Under the pieces are notes generated by a model. That model did no database searches and was not told where the DNA came from. It saw only the letters and a list, made by a program, of their open reading frames with translations. A program made the position numbers and the translations under genes. A DNA stretch of 64,000 nt from Sophora flavescens (taxonomy: Eukaryota; Streptophyta; Magnoliopsida; Fabales; Fabaceae). Location of the stretch: the NCBI GenBank assembly GCA_030762895.1, contig CM061070.1, positions 100,582,759 to 100,646,758 on the forward strand, written 5' to 3'. Below are positions 10,283 through 19,778 of the stretch, piece by piece; positions within the stretch are counted from its first letter, which is position 1; every line of letters starts with the position of its first letter.

Positions 10283-11575
10283 TGACCGCGCTGTCGCCAC
10301 GCGCCAAAAAGAACGAGCGTTTACAAAATAATGTAGTATAGAGCGACAACTCGGATCGTCTCTCAAGGACTCTTTAATTGTTGTTATTATTAACAGAAAA
10401 AGTTAGAAAAAGTCAGAATTGGGGGTTTTGGATTGAGAACTAAATTAAGAAGCAAAACAGAAAACAAAGCAAGAAAACAGAGCAGTTACCAAATAAGCTA
10501 AAGCGATTAACCTACTGCTTTTGGTTTCCCAACTATCATTGGTTCATGCAAATTCCTAGCCCTAAGCAGATTCTAATCCCCTCCCGGTTGTAGCAATAAT
10601 TCACAAGCGGAACCACTACTACGGATATATGTCCCTATTCCCGAATTAAGCAAACGGGGTTAAGCCCTTCGTGAACTAAGCGAACACGAAACGTACACAC
10701 GCGAATTAAGCAAACGCGATTATATATAGGAACATGATATCACCGAGATAAACCAACACAACACAATATACTCCTGAATTAAGCAAACGTAAATATAAAG
10801 CATGGCATTGAAAAGAGAAAAGGAAATGAAAACAGAAATACAAGAACCTCAAGTATGGCTAGAAGCCAATTACAAGAGATTAATCAAGGAGACTAGCTCT
10901 CCATTACAAAAGGAAAACAAAACATAACTAGAAAGAAAACAAAAGACTAACTAAGACTAGCTCGAAACTAGCCAAAATCGGCTAATTTCGACCCTCCCTT
11001 CATTTCTCGCCTAAGACCGCTTATATACACGTTCGGAGTCGAGTACTCGCGAGGCGAAGCACCGATCGCGAGGCGAATTACATGAAAGGTCTGCAACTCT
11101 TTATCTTCTCGCGAGGCGAGCACATCCTTCGCGAGGCGAACTCTTGACTTCCAACTCATTACGCCCGTGGCATTCAACACGCCCAAACCGTGATGGCTTC
11201 TGATCTTCCAATACTCGCGAGGCGAAGGAATGCTCGCGAGGCGAACGTTTCAACTTCAGAATTGCCACGGCTGTGATCTTCAACACGGGCAAGCCGTGAT
11301 CGTCTCTGACTTTTTCATGGTTGCAATACTCGCGGGGCGAGAGATTATTCGCGGGGCGAGTGGCTCCAGATTTATTACTTTTTATTAACCTGAAAATAGA
11401 AAATAAAAGTAAATAATTATTCAACTCTAAAACAACTAAATTAACATAAAAACAATTTACAGACTCAAAATACTACTTAGGAACAATCAAGTCTAATTTG
11501 GGTAAAAATGGTATAAAATAAGCACAAAGCCAAGGTCTTTACTAGTTATAAAACCAGTCAAACAGAGGCTCATCA
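10283..11575 (-). repeat. Ath-B 5' LTR (1293 bp)
   Basis: This is a direct repeat of 6253-7549 with the same dyad array and leader repeat. Between 10960 and 11160 it differs from its partner at about ten places, almost all at CTG or CAG in the partner. Elsewhere the two are nearly identical. Confidence 0.92.
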
Positions 11576-12940
11576 GCCATGATCGAGCAAAACTGAAAAA
11601 GAACAAAGGCTGAAGTCAGAGTCTGTCACGGCCTAGCCGTGATAGCCATCACGGCCGTGACCCAAAACCACCACAAGTCAGAAGCTGTCAGGGCCAGGCC
11701 ATGATGGCCATCACGGCCGTGATGGCCATCACGGCCGTGATGGCCGTCACGGTCAGGCCGTGATGAGCATCACGGCCATGACAGACCAACCAGTGAAGAA
11801 TTTTCAAGGCAGAATCCGTCACGGCCAGGCCGTGATAGCCATCACGGCCGTGACGCGTATTACTTGGCTCAGAAGTAACAGAATTGGATCTAATTTGAGT
11901 TGGATTAGGACTCTAACTGCCCAATTCTATAAATAAGGGACCAGGCAGAGGCAGAAATCATCAACACATTAGGGGCTACTACTCTAGGCTTAGATCTCTC
12001 TTCTCCTCTTCTCTTCTCTTCTCTGATTTTTGTATTTTCATGCTATTTGTAATCATGCTTGTCATCTCCATGGCAAGGCGTGAGTAGTAGCATAGTTTCT
12101 AGGGATTAGGGCTCTGCCCGAGGTTTGTTTATGATGTAAATTTGATGTAAACTCTTTGTTAATTACGATTTGCTTTAGATCTGATTTCTAGTGTGTAAAT
12201 CACTCATAAATTTTGGCAACCGTTATTTGCGTGACATAGACGTTCTAAGGAGGAACCTAGCGGTGAACTTAGGATTTCTAGGGTGTTTAACTCGTAAAGC
12301 CCGGCAGCCACTGGTTTGTGAGATGTGGATGATCTAAGGAGGAACCTAGTGGTGAACTTAGGTTATTTGCATGACTTAGACATTATAAGGAGGAACCTAG
12401 CGGTGAACTTAGGTGTCGGACCTATAGAAGTCAGACTTGGGACTGAAATCACGAGAGTTAGAAGCCGTCCCTCGAGGAGCAACGAGTTGTCACGGAACGC
12501 AAAGGGTCCAATCTGGGATCGACTACCACGAGAGTAGGGGTTGGGTCAATTGGGCACGGCTTTTGTAACCCGAGAGGGAGCTTAAGCTATTAGAGGATAA
12601 ACTCGCCTTCAAGGAAATTTCGGTGATCAACAAAGGTAAATCAGATTAGCAACATAAACAACCTCAAAGGTAACCCAAATCCCTAGGAATCCATTTAAAT
12701 CGAAAACCCCAAAAACATTTGTTTTCTGTTTTAATTGTTCTCTGCTCATCTATCTCTTAATTTCAATTCAAACCTTTTTCAAAACCCTCTTTAAAACTTT
12801 CCAGAACTAATCGATTCGAAAACCGATTGCGATTCGAGAACACAGTCTCTGTGGGTTCGATATCTTTTATTACTTGACGGCAGTCCGGTACACTTGCCGG
12901 ATTCGCACGAGCGCGCGTGCATACGCGCGACATCAGTGAC

Positions 12941-15606
12941 CATTGACAATAGAATTCTAATGGATGAATACTTCACAACTGGTGAGAAAATTTCATTGAA
13001 ATCAACACCTTCCCTTTGAGTGAATCCCTTAGCCACAAGTCTTGCTTTGTATCTAGCAGGCTCAACATTAGGTATCCCCTCCTTTATTTTGTAAATCCAC
13101 TTGCAACCTACTAATTTAGCATTTGTAGGTTTAGGAATCAGTTCCCATGTATAGTTTTTCTCCAATGATTCCAGCTCCCCATTCATTGCACGGATCAATT
13201 CCCTTGCATATGCAGACTTCACAGCTTCTTGGAAAGATCTTGGTTCATCTTCCACTAACTCTTCTGCTACATTTAATGCATATGCAATAAGATCTACATA
13301 TCCATACCTCTGTGGGGGTCTGATTTCTCTTCTTTCTCTGTCTCTACTCAACCAGTAATCAGAGCCACTGTCTTGTTCACCTGTGGCTGGTTCAGTACCT
13401 CCACTTCTTTCTGGATTAGGGTCATCATTGCTACCATTTGTATGATTCCTTTTAGAAGACTCCACCTCAAGCTCAAGTCTGTTAGTGTCTCCACCTTGAG
13501 CTTGTGCCTGGTCACCCTTGTTTTGCAAACTCTGCTCATTGAAAGTTACATCTCTACTGATGATGCACTTTCTGGATTCTGGACACCATATTCTGTATCC
13601 CTTCACTCCATCTAGATATCCCATGACCAGACCCTTCTTTGCCCTTGGAACAAGTTTCCCTTCATTCACATGATAGTAGGCTACACATCCAAACACCTTC
13701 AAGTTGCTGTAGTCTGCTGGTTTACTAGTCCAGACATCTTGTGGTGTTTTGAATTCAATTGCTGTGGACGAAGTTCTGTTTATCAAGTAGCAGGCTGTGT
13801 GAACTGCCTCACCGCAAAACTGAGAAGACAACTTGGCATTGGACAGTAAACACCTCACCCTTTCCATGAGAGTCTTGTTCATTCTCTCAGCTAAGCCATT
13901 TTGTTGTGGTGTCCCCTTCACTGTCTTGTGTCTCCTAATCTCATGGTCTTTGCAAAAAACAGTAAATGCCTCAGAAAGATACTCAAGACCCTTGTCAGTT
14001 CTCAGGTTCTTGATCTTCTTGTTACACTGATTTTCAACCATAGCTTTCCATTGTTTGAAAACTTTGAAGGCTTCAAATTTAGTTTTCAACAAGTAAATCC
14101 ATACTTTCCTGCTATAGTCATCAATGAGAGTAATAAAATATCTATTACCTCCATGTGATGGCACTGTGGCAGCCCCCCAAAGATCTGAGTGTATGTACTC
14201 AAGGACTTCCTTTGTTGTATGCAAGACTCTCCCAAACTTCACCCTTTGTTTCTTGCAAAGACACAGTGTTCACAGAAGTCTAGACCACCAAGCTTGTCAC
14301 CACACAACAGACCCCTTTTATCAAGTTCTCTAAGTCCTTTTTCACCTACATGCCCCAGTCTTTGATGCCAAAGGATTGCTTTATCTGAACAAGCAGCATT
14401 GGCAGTAGCATCCTGACCAAGAATTGTGGATCCTTGCAGAACATAGATCCCATTCCTCCTCTTTCCTTTCATGATCACCATTGACCCCAACATAACCTCA
14501 ATTCACCATTGGCTGCTTTGTATGAACAATCAGATTTTTCCAACATTCCAAGAGAAATCAAATTTCTCTTTAATTCTGGTCACTTCACTGAGAAATCTTT
14601 CACTGCCATCATGAGTCCTCAGTTTTATGCTTCCAATTCCAGTCACCAAACAGGTTGTGTTGTTTCCCATGATCACTTTACCACCATCAATACCCTGATA
14701 GGAGTGAAACCATTCCCTATTAGGGCACATGTGGAAAGAGCATCCAGAATCTAGTACCCATTCTGTATCTGTCTTACTGTCTGCTGCCATCAACACCTCA
14801 GCAGACTCATAGCCATCTGAGGCTATAGAAACATCACCAGAATCTGATTCTTGTTCTCTGCCTTTATCTTTCTTCTTACCTTTTCTCCTCTCTGGACAGT
14901 TCTTTTTGAAGTGGACTTCCTTCTTGCACACAAAGCATCTCTTGGATTTGGACTTCGATCTTGATCTGTTTGAGCTCTTGAAATCCCTCTGATTAGTCAT
15001 CCCCCTCACCATAAGTCCTTCACCACTGCTATCAGTCCTTTCCTCAGTATTCTTCTTCAATTCCTTTGACATTAGAGCAGATTGAACCTCTTCTAATGTT
15101 AAGGAATCTCTCCCGTAGATCATGGTGTCATGAAGATTTTCATACTCATGTGGCAGTGATCGCAACAGAAGCAATGCTTTGTCTTCATCATCTATCTTGA
15201 TATCTATATTTTCAAGATCAAGGATGATTTTGTTGAACTCATCCAGGTGATCATCCATATTGACTCCTCCTTACATTTTGAAAGTGTAGAGCTTCTCCTT
15301 AAGGTGAAGTCAATTGGCCAGAGATTTTGTCATGTATAAGCTCTCTAGTTTCAACCAGATACCTGCAGCTGTCTTCTCTTTCGACACTTCTCTCATCATC
15401 TTATCCCCTAGACTCAAGATCAAGGCACTGTGAGCCTTGTCTATGAGATCCTTTTTTTCTTGTGCCGAAAGATTGGTTGGCATGGCCTTTCCCCCAGTCA
15501 GCGCATCCTCCAAACCTTGGTGTACCAAGAACGCCCTCATCTTCAACCTCCAGAGCCCAAAATCATTCTTGCCTATGAATTTGTCAATATCGTATTTCGT
15601 CACCAT
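12941..15606 (-). pseudogene. Copia-1 gag-pol, degenerate
   Basis: Gag begins at the ATG at 15604-15606 (KYDIDKFIGKNDFGLWRLKM). In-frame stops occur near 15310 and 15273. The zinc knuckle CFVCKKEVHFKKNC (CX2CX4HX4C) lies near 14930 and the protease active site WVLDSGCSFHMCP near 14745. The frame is lost near 14590-14530 and again near 14253 (one-base deletion between CEHCVF and VKFGR). The integrase has the HHCC region (LWHQRLGH ... CEHC, about 14375-14260) and a catalytic core with IHSDLWG, RTDKGLEYLS and PQQNGLAERMN. RT starts after a hydrophilic linker with WIYKIKEG and ARLVAKGFTQREGVDF, then stops at the Ath-A junction. Confidence 0.88.
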
Positions 15607-15616
15607 CTTCAACCGT

Positions 15617-15630
15617 GGCTCTAGATACCA
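15617..15630 (-). other. Copia-1 primer-binding site, altered
   Basis: The minus strand reads TGGTATCTAGAGCC, close to the copia initiator-Met PBS TGGTATCAGAGC with one inserted base. It lies two bases from the LTR, between the LTR and gag, which supports the element's direction. Confidence 0.6.
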
Positions 15631-15632
15631 CT

Positions 15633-15885
15633 TGTAAGCAAGAAAAGAATAATGCACTGAATATCCTCTTTGATTCCTTTGATCTCAAGCAATTACACAG
15701 CTCAATCAATATACAAAGTATAATAGTGCAATCTACCCTAGCTCACTGTATCCAAGGCAATATATACACATTAGTCACGTAACCAGCTTGGGCTGTTCAA
15801 CCAGTTGTTGCAACAGTCCTGCAACTAACTGATTTAACTGTCTTAACAGCCTAGAGTAACTAACTGATGTGCCATATGCTTAACA
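15633..15885 (-). repeat. Copia-1 5' LTR (253 bp)
   Basis: On the minus strand it begins TGTTAAGCATATGGCAC and ends TTGCTTACA, giving TG...CA termini. A TATA-like TGTATATATTGCC lies near 15760. The short LTR is usual for copia. Its partner is outside the window, so the borders are inferred. Confidence 0.65.
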
Positions 15886-16832
15886 ATTATCCTTATAGTA
15901 TGTTGGAAGACACTTGTCAAATAAGAAAGGTAAGCTATTAAGTTTAGTTTAGCATAGCTATCAGATTTCCAATAACGTAATAATCAAACTCTCAATGCCC
16001 CCTCATTTTTTTACTTCATATTTGGAACACTTGATATAAAAGACAAACGACTATAAAAGACAAATGAGTGAATGACTAGGAGTATGATTTTGTCTTGGCA
16101 CACACTGATACACTATGAGAAAAAAAAATTAATTGCTAAACAATAAGAAAAATTTCAAAAGATGCAGCACCTTCATTCATTGTGTCATCACCTTCACCAC
16201 CTTCATTCAATGTGTGACCTTCAGCACTTTCAGAGACATCTTCAACACCTTCAGCAGCTTCAGACTCATCTCCAAAGACATCTTCTTCTTCATCCAATGG
16301 ACACAAGTTCAAATCAATATAAAATAGACTAGTGGTGCTTGAAGAAGGGGTTTGAGAGGGGTTCAGAGGCTATCAAATCATTGTACGGAGCATTCAAATC
16401 AATATCTATAGGCATCTTCAAGAAGTTCACAGACTCCCCTTGCAAGTCTCAAGCTCTCATTTATTTATAGAAAACTACAGTGACTTAGCAAGATTTAAAT
16501 TTAGAATCCTTTGTGGCGCCAAGAAGTTTCAACAAATTTTAAGGTGAAATTCAATTTTCAAGAATCAACTAGTTTGTCCTGTGTGGCGCCAAGAAGTTTT
16601 AGTCAGGAAGTTTCTTAATTCTTTGGAGGAAAAATGGAGTCCAACGACCGTAAAAGTTTGTCCTTTTCAATATAGAAAAGCAATTCAGAAATAAAAGAAA
16701 AAAAAACATAAATAAAAAAAGTAAAAGGCATCTTTCTTCTTCGTGTAATGTTCCGGACGTTCTGAGGCTATATCAAAAGTGGGACCATTGTGCAATTGGA
16801 TGCATGAGCACGTCACAATCACGGCTATCATG
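15886..16832. other. Intergenic spacer
   Basis: Non-coding apart from a possible acidic reading frame on the minus strand (16136-16369). The phrase TGTGGCGCCAAGAAGTTT occurs twice (about 16512 and 16581), an imperfect duplication about 70 bp apart. The rest is AT-rich with no recognised feature. Confidence 0.5.
16136..16369 (-). other. Possible coding relic, acidic, with DLNL motif
   Basis: Minus-strand stop-to-stop frame of 77 residues with no methionine near its start. It contains YIDLNLCPLDEEEDVFGDE and a Glu/Ser/Ala-rich acidic tail. DLNL resembles an EAR-type repression motif, and acidic stretches of this kind also occur in plant transposase-derived proteins. It may be an exon or a decayed transposon piece. 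Composition of this kind can also arise from simple GAA/GAT repetition. Confidence 0.3.
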
Positions 16833-18461
16833 TAGGGTTGGCAATACGGCGGGGGTGGGTTTTACCTTTGAGTCGAGCTAATTGAACACGAATTTGAGAC
16901 AATACGACACCTGCTACAGTAGCGTACTGTAGTGCTACTGTAGCAGTACTTTTTTTTAATTTAAATTTTGACTTTTTAAAAAAAATAAAAATTTTATTTC
17001 TAAAAAAACCCATTCACCAGATAATGAACTGAATTCACCAGATATTTGTACATGATTCACCAGATATTTGCACATACTTAATCAAAACATTTATTTATAA
17101 AAAAAACTCATTCACCAGATATTTACATATATTTAACCAAAAAATTTATTTATAAAAAAAAAAACACATTCACCAAATAATGAACTGAATTCACCAGATA
17201 TTTATACCTGATTCACCATATATTTTCACATACTTAACAAAAAAATTTATTTCTCAAAAAAACCTATTCACCAGATAATGAACTGAATTCACCAGATATT
17301 TATACCTGATTCACTAGATATTTGCACATACTTAACCAAAAAAATTATTTCTCAAAAAATCTCATTCACCAGATAATGAACTGAATTCACCAGATATTTG
17401 TACATGATTCACCAGATATTTGCACATACTTAACAAAAAAATTTATTTATCAAAAAAACTCATTCACCAGATATTTACACATACTTAACCAAAAAATTTA
17501 TTTATAAAAAAAAACACATTCACCACATATTGAACTGAATTCACCAGATATTTATACCCGATTCACCATATATTTACACATACTTAAATAAAAAAATTAT
17601 TTCTCAAAAAAACCTATTCACCAGATAATGAACTGAATTCACCAAATATTTATACCTGATTCACCAGATATTTGCACATACTTAACCAAAAAAATTATTT
17701 CTCAAAAAAACCCATTCACCAGATATTTACATATACTTAATCAAAAAAATTATTTATAGAAAAATTATTTTTTTTTAAAAAAAGGACCCGCTATAGTGCT
17801 GCACAGTGTAGCTACAGTGCCGCACAGTGTACTGGTCATACGGTGTCGTCGTATGTGCGTCGAAAAGCTGTGTCAAAAAAGCTTTTCTCTTTACCTTTTC
17901 CAACCCCGCCATACTTACCGTTGGGATTAGAAAATAGATTCTAGTCCCGGGTCCCCGTCTTTGTCAATGAATAACCAAATTAAAAAATTATTTTGCTTTA
18001 ATTGAAATTAATAAATAAAAAATTTTACTTTCAAAAAATAAATAAATAAAACATTCACACAATCAAAACAATCAGTAAAAAACTAGAATTTAGTTTTCTT
18101 TCATCTACAAATTAAAAAGAAAATGATATTTTAGAAGCACTTCGTTATGTTTCAAATAACATTGATAGTATGAAAACACCATAATAAAAGCACAATCAAA
18201 TGTTCGGTAATTTTTCAAAAAAAAAGGGGCACCCTTTTATATAAAATGGAAACTTTCAATCAAAACAAATCCAATATCCTACATAGATATATGAGGATAT
18301 TATTATAATTACCTAAATAACAGGATGAGCTCGGGGTAGGGGCGGGGCGGGTATTTGTATTCCCATCCCCGCCTCCATCCCCAGTCAAAGCGGGTTTTTC
18401 CCGTCAAAGTCATGGTGGGTTCGGGTGGTACCCGTGGGTTTGGGTCTCATTGTCATGCCTA
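16833..18461. mobile_element. hAT-like non-autonomous element (1629 bp)
   Basis: The left end TAGGGTTGGCAAT and the right end ATTGTCATGCCTA are imperfect inverted repeats (10 of 13 positions), of the kind common in plant hAT elements. They are flanked by 8-bp sequences CTATCATG (16825-16832) and TTATCACG (18462-18469) that match at 6 of 8. GC-rich sub-terminal segments with CGGGGG/CCCGCC runs lie at both ends, and the centre is a tandem-repeat block. No transposase is visible. Confidence 0.6.
17010..17770. repeat. Tandem repeats of about 98 bp built from ATTCACCAGATA
   Basis: The phrase ATGAACTGAATTCACCA recurs near 17023, 17179, 17277, 17375, 17529 and 17627. Spacing is 98-100 bp, or about 152-156 bp where an extra half unit (ATTCACCAGATATTTACA plus an A-rich run) is inserted. 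The array is flanked by CTACAGTAGC/TAGCTACAGTG-type sequences on both sides. Confidence 0.85.
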
Positions 18462-18644
18462 TTATCACGCACTCTATCGTAATTGTGCCTGCTGGATCTA
18501 TTTAATGTGGATTTATTTTAATGATGAAGATTGAAGTTTTATATGAAGGGTAATTTAGATAAAAACCTAATTTTTAACCAAATTAAATGAGATTAAACTT
18601 AATATGGACCGGAGGGAGTATGTGCTAAAAAAATCTTGGGAACC

Positions 18645-18648
<4 letters not shown>

Positions 18649-18716
<68 letters not shown>
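18649..18716. repeat. (AT)n microsatellite
   Basis: Uninterrupted AT dinucleotides of about 68 bp, bordered on both sides by CTTGGGAACC (about 18635 and 18717), so the tract expanded within or beside a 10-bp duplication. Confidence 0.95.
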
Positions 18717-18718
<2 letters not shown>

Positions 18719-18800
18719 TGGGAACCAAAATCGCACCGATCTAAAAGTCGAAGCACCAAAACTCTAATTAAGGATTACCCAAACCAATTAGATCATTTAG

Positions 18801-19530
18801 GATATGTTTGGATTGATGGAAGGGGATGAAATGGAGGGGAATGGAATGGTATGATGTTCTGGATTGTATAATCATATTTCGTCACTTACACATATTTTCC
18901 TTCTCCTCCAATTTGGACGGAATGGGATGGAATCAAAATATGTTATTTTATAAGCTTATAAAATTACAAATTTGCCCTAAGATCAATCGGCTGCGTATTA
19001 CTTTGGAACGCACATGACCATCATTTTCTTATCACTTGTGTTGCTTCTACCCATTATTATAAGACGCTATCATCATGTTCCGTTGAAGAAAAATTTCCAG
19101 CCAAGCTAGTAGTGATTGAAAACAGCTACATGTGCAAGTTAGTGAAAAAAATTGTGATTGTTGATTCTAATTTCGGTACCTATAGAATGCTGGGTTTTCT
19201 TGTTTTTCTCTTTCAACTAATTCAACCAAGACATGCTGCTTGCTGGTTAGATGAGGAAATCCTCTGACCTAATCTCTTGTGGAAATATGTTGTGTAATAT
19301 GAGTTTCATCTCAAAGACTTAATAAATTAAATATTAATATTTTCAAGATAAGGGTTAATAAATTAAATTATTAATATTTTAAAAATAAGAATAATATAGA
19401 AATAAAATTTTTATAAATATTTCATTCTATCCAATTTTGAAATGATGATAACATTCCATTCTACTCCGCGATTCTGTTACATTTCATTCCATTCGGTCGT
19501 ATCACCCTCCACCACCGATCCAAACATAAG
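18801..19530. mobile_element. MITE-like terminal-inverted-repeat element upstream of the mutase gene
   Basis: The left end TATGTTTGGATTGATGGA and the complement of the right end, TATGTTTGGATCGGTGG, match well, and the subterminal GGAATGGAATGG-type blocks are also inverted. Exact borders and the target duplication are unclear. The element is AT-rich inside (an imperfect 36-bp duplication at about 19320-19390) and ends about 250 bp before the mutase start codon. Confidence 0.6.
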
Positions 19531-19778
19531 TTGGGTCATTGCAAAACATCACTTTCTCCACGCGAGAATCCAAACAGGTCACCCACTTCCGCTCATGCAC
19601 GTAACATCAACGTCACCAAAGCAGAAAGCTCCTTTTTCGTTGCCTAACACTTTCCCTGTTTCATCCTGCGACACCACCAATCACCATCAAACCTAAAAAA
19701 ATACCCGTTTTCCTGTTAAAACAAAAATATAAGATCTTTGCACAAGACCTAGCTTCCATTTTCTCTCACTCTTTGAAA

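Larger units (their letters stand above)
6253..11575 (-). mobile_element. Ath-B: non-autonomous Athila-like element with one orphan ORF
   Basis: The element starts TGACCG, ends CTCATCA and is flanked by GCCAT on both sides (6248-6252 and 11576-11580). The LTRs are 6253-7549 and 10283-11575. The PBS (tRNA-Asp) lies at 10260-10277 on the minus strand and the PPT just right of 7549, so the element is transcribed leftward. The internal region is only 2.7 kb. It has no gag, protease, RT or integrase, and a single 387-residue ORF takes their place. The LTR is related to that of Ath-C, which does carry pol, so Ath-C-like elements are plausible helpers (inference). Confidence 0.92.
64..12935 (+). mobile_element. 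Ath-A: Athila-like Ty3/gypsy retrotransposon lacking pol, with Ath-B nested in its 3' LTR
   Basis: The element begins TGATGAGTG and ends GCGACATCA. It is flanked by perfect 5-bp duplications GTGAC (59-63 and 12936-12940). Its 5' LTR is 64-1660. The 3' LTR is 5993-6252 plus 11581-12935, split by Ath-B. The primer-binding site matches 18 bases of the tRNA-Asp 3' end, as in the Athila lineage. The internal 4.3 kb encodes only gag and an aspartic protease. No RT, RNase H or integrase is seen, so it must depend on another element for reverse transcription and integration. The two LTRs are very similar apart from one 18-bp array unit, so insertion was recent. Confidence 0.93.
5993..12935 (+). repeat. 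Ath-A 3' LTR, split by Ath-B
   Basis: The LTR starts at 5993, runs to 6252, and resumes at 11581 after Ath-B and one copy of its target duplication, ending at 12935. Total length without Ath-B is 1615 bp. It repeats all landmarks of the 5' LTR and holds one extra 18-bp compact dyad unit near 11709-11745. Confidence 0.92.
12936..15885 (-). mobile_element. Copia-1: Ty1/copia retrotransposon, right part with its 5' LTR
   Basis: Minus-strand order from the right is LTR (15633-15885), a PBS-like site, gag, protease, integrase and the start of RT, which is cut at 12941 by Ath-A and resumes at 63-1. Domain order PR-IN-RT marks it as copia. Coding is broken by several stops and frameshifts, so the element is old. 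Without Ath-A the visible part is 3 kb. Confidence 0.9.

Noticed and set aside
16828..17013. 61-codon minus-strand ORF
   Set aside because: It consists of hAT subterminal sequence and an A/T-rich tract.
19442..19696. 84-codon ORF before the mutase gene
   Set aside because: It starts in the MITE right terminal repeat and runs through leader sequence, with no homology recognised.
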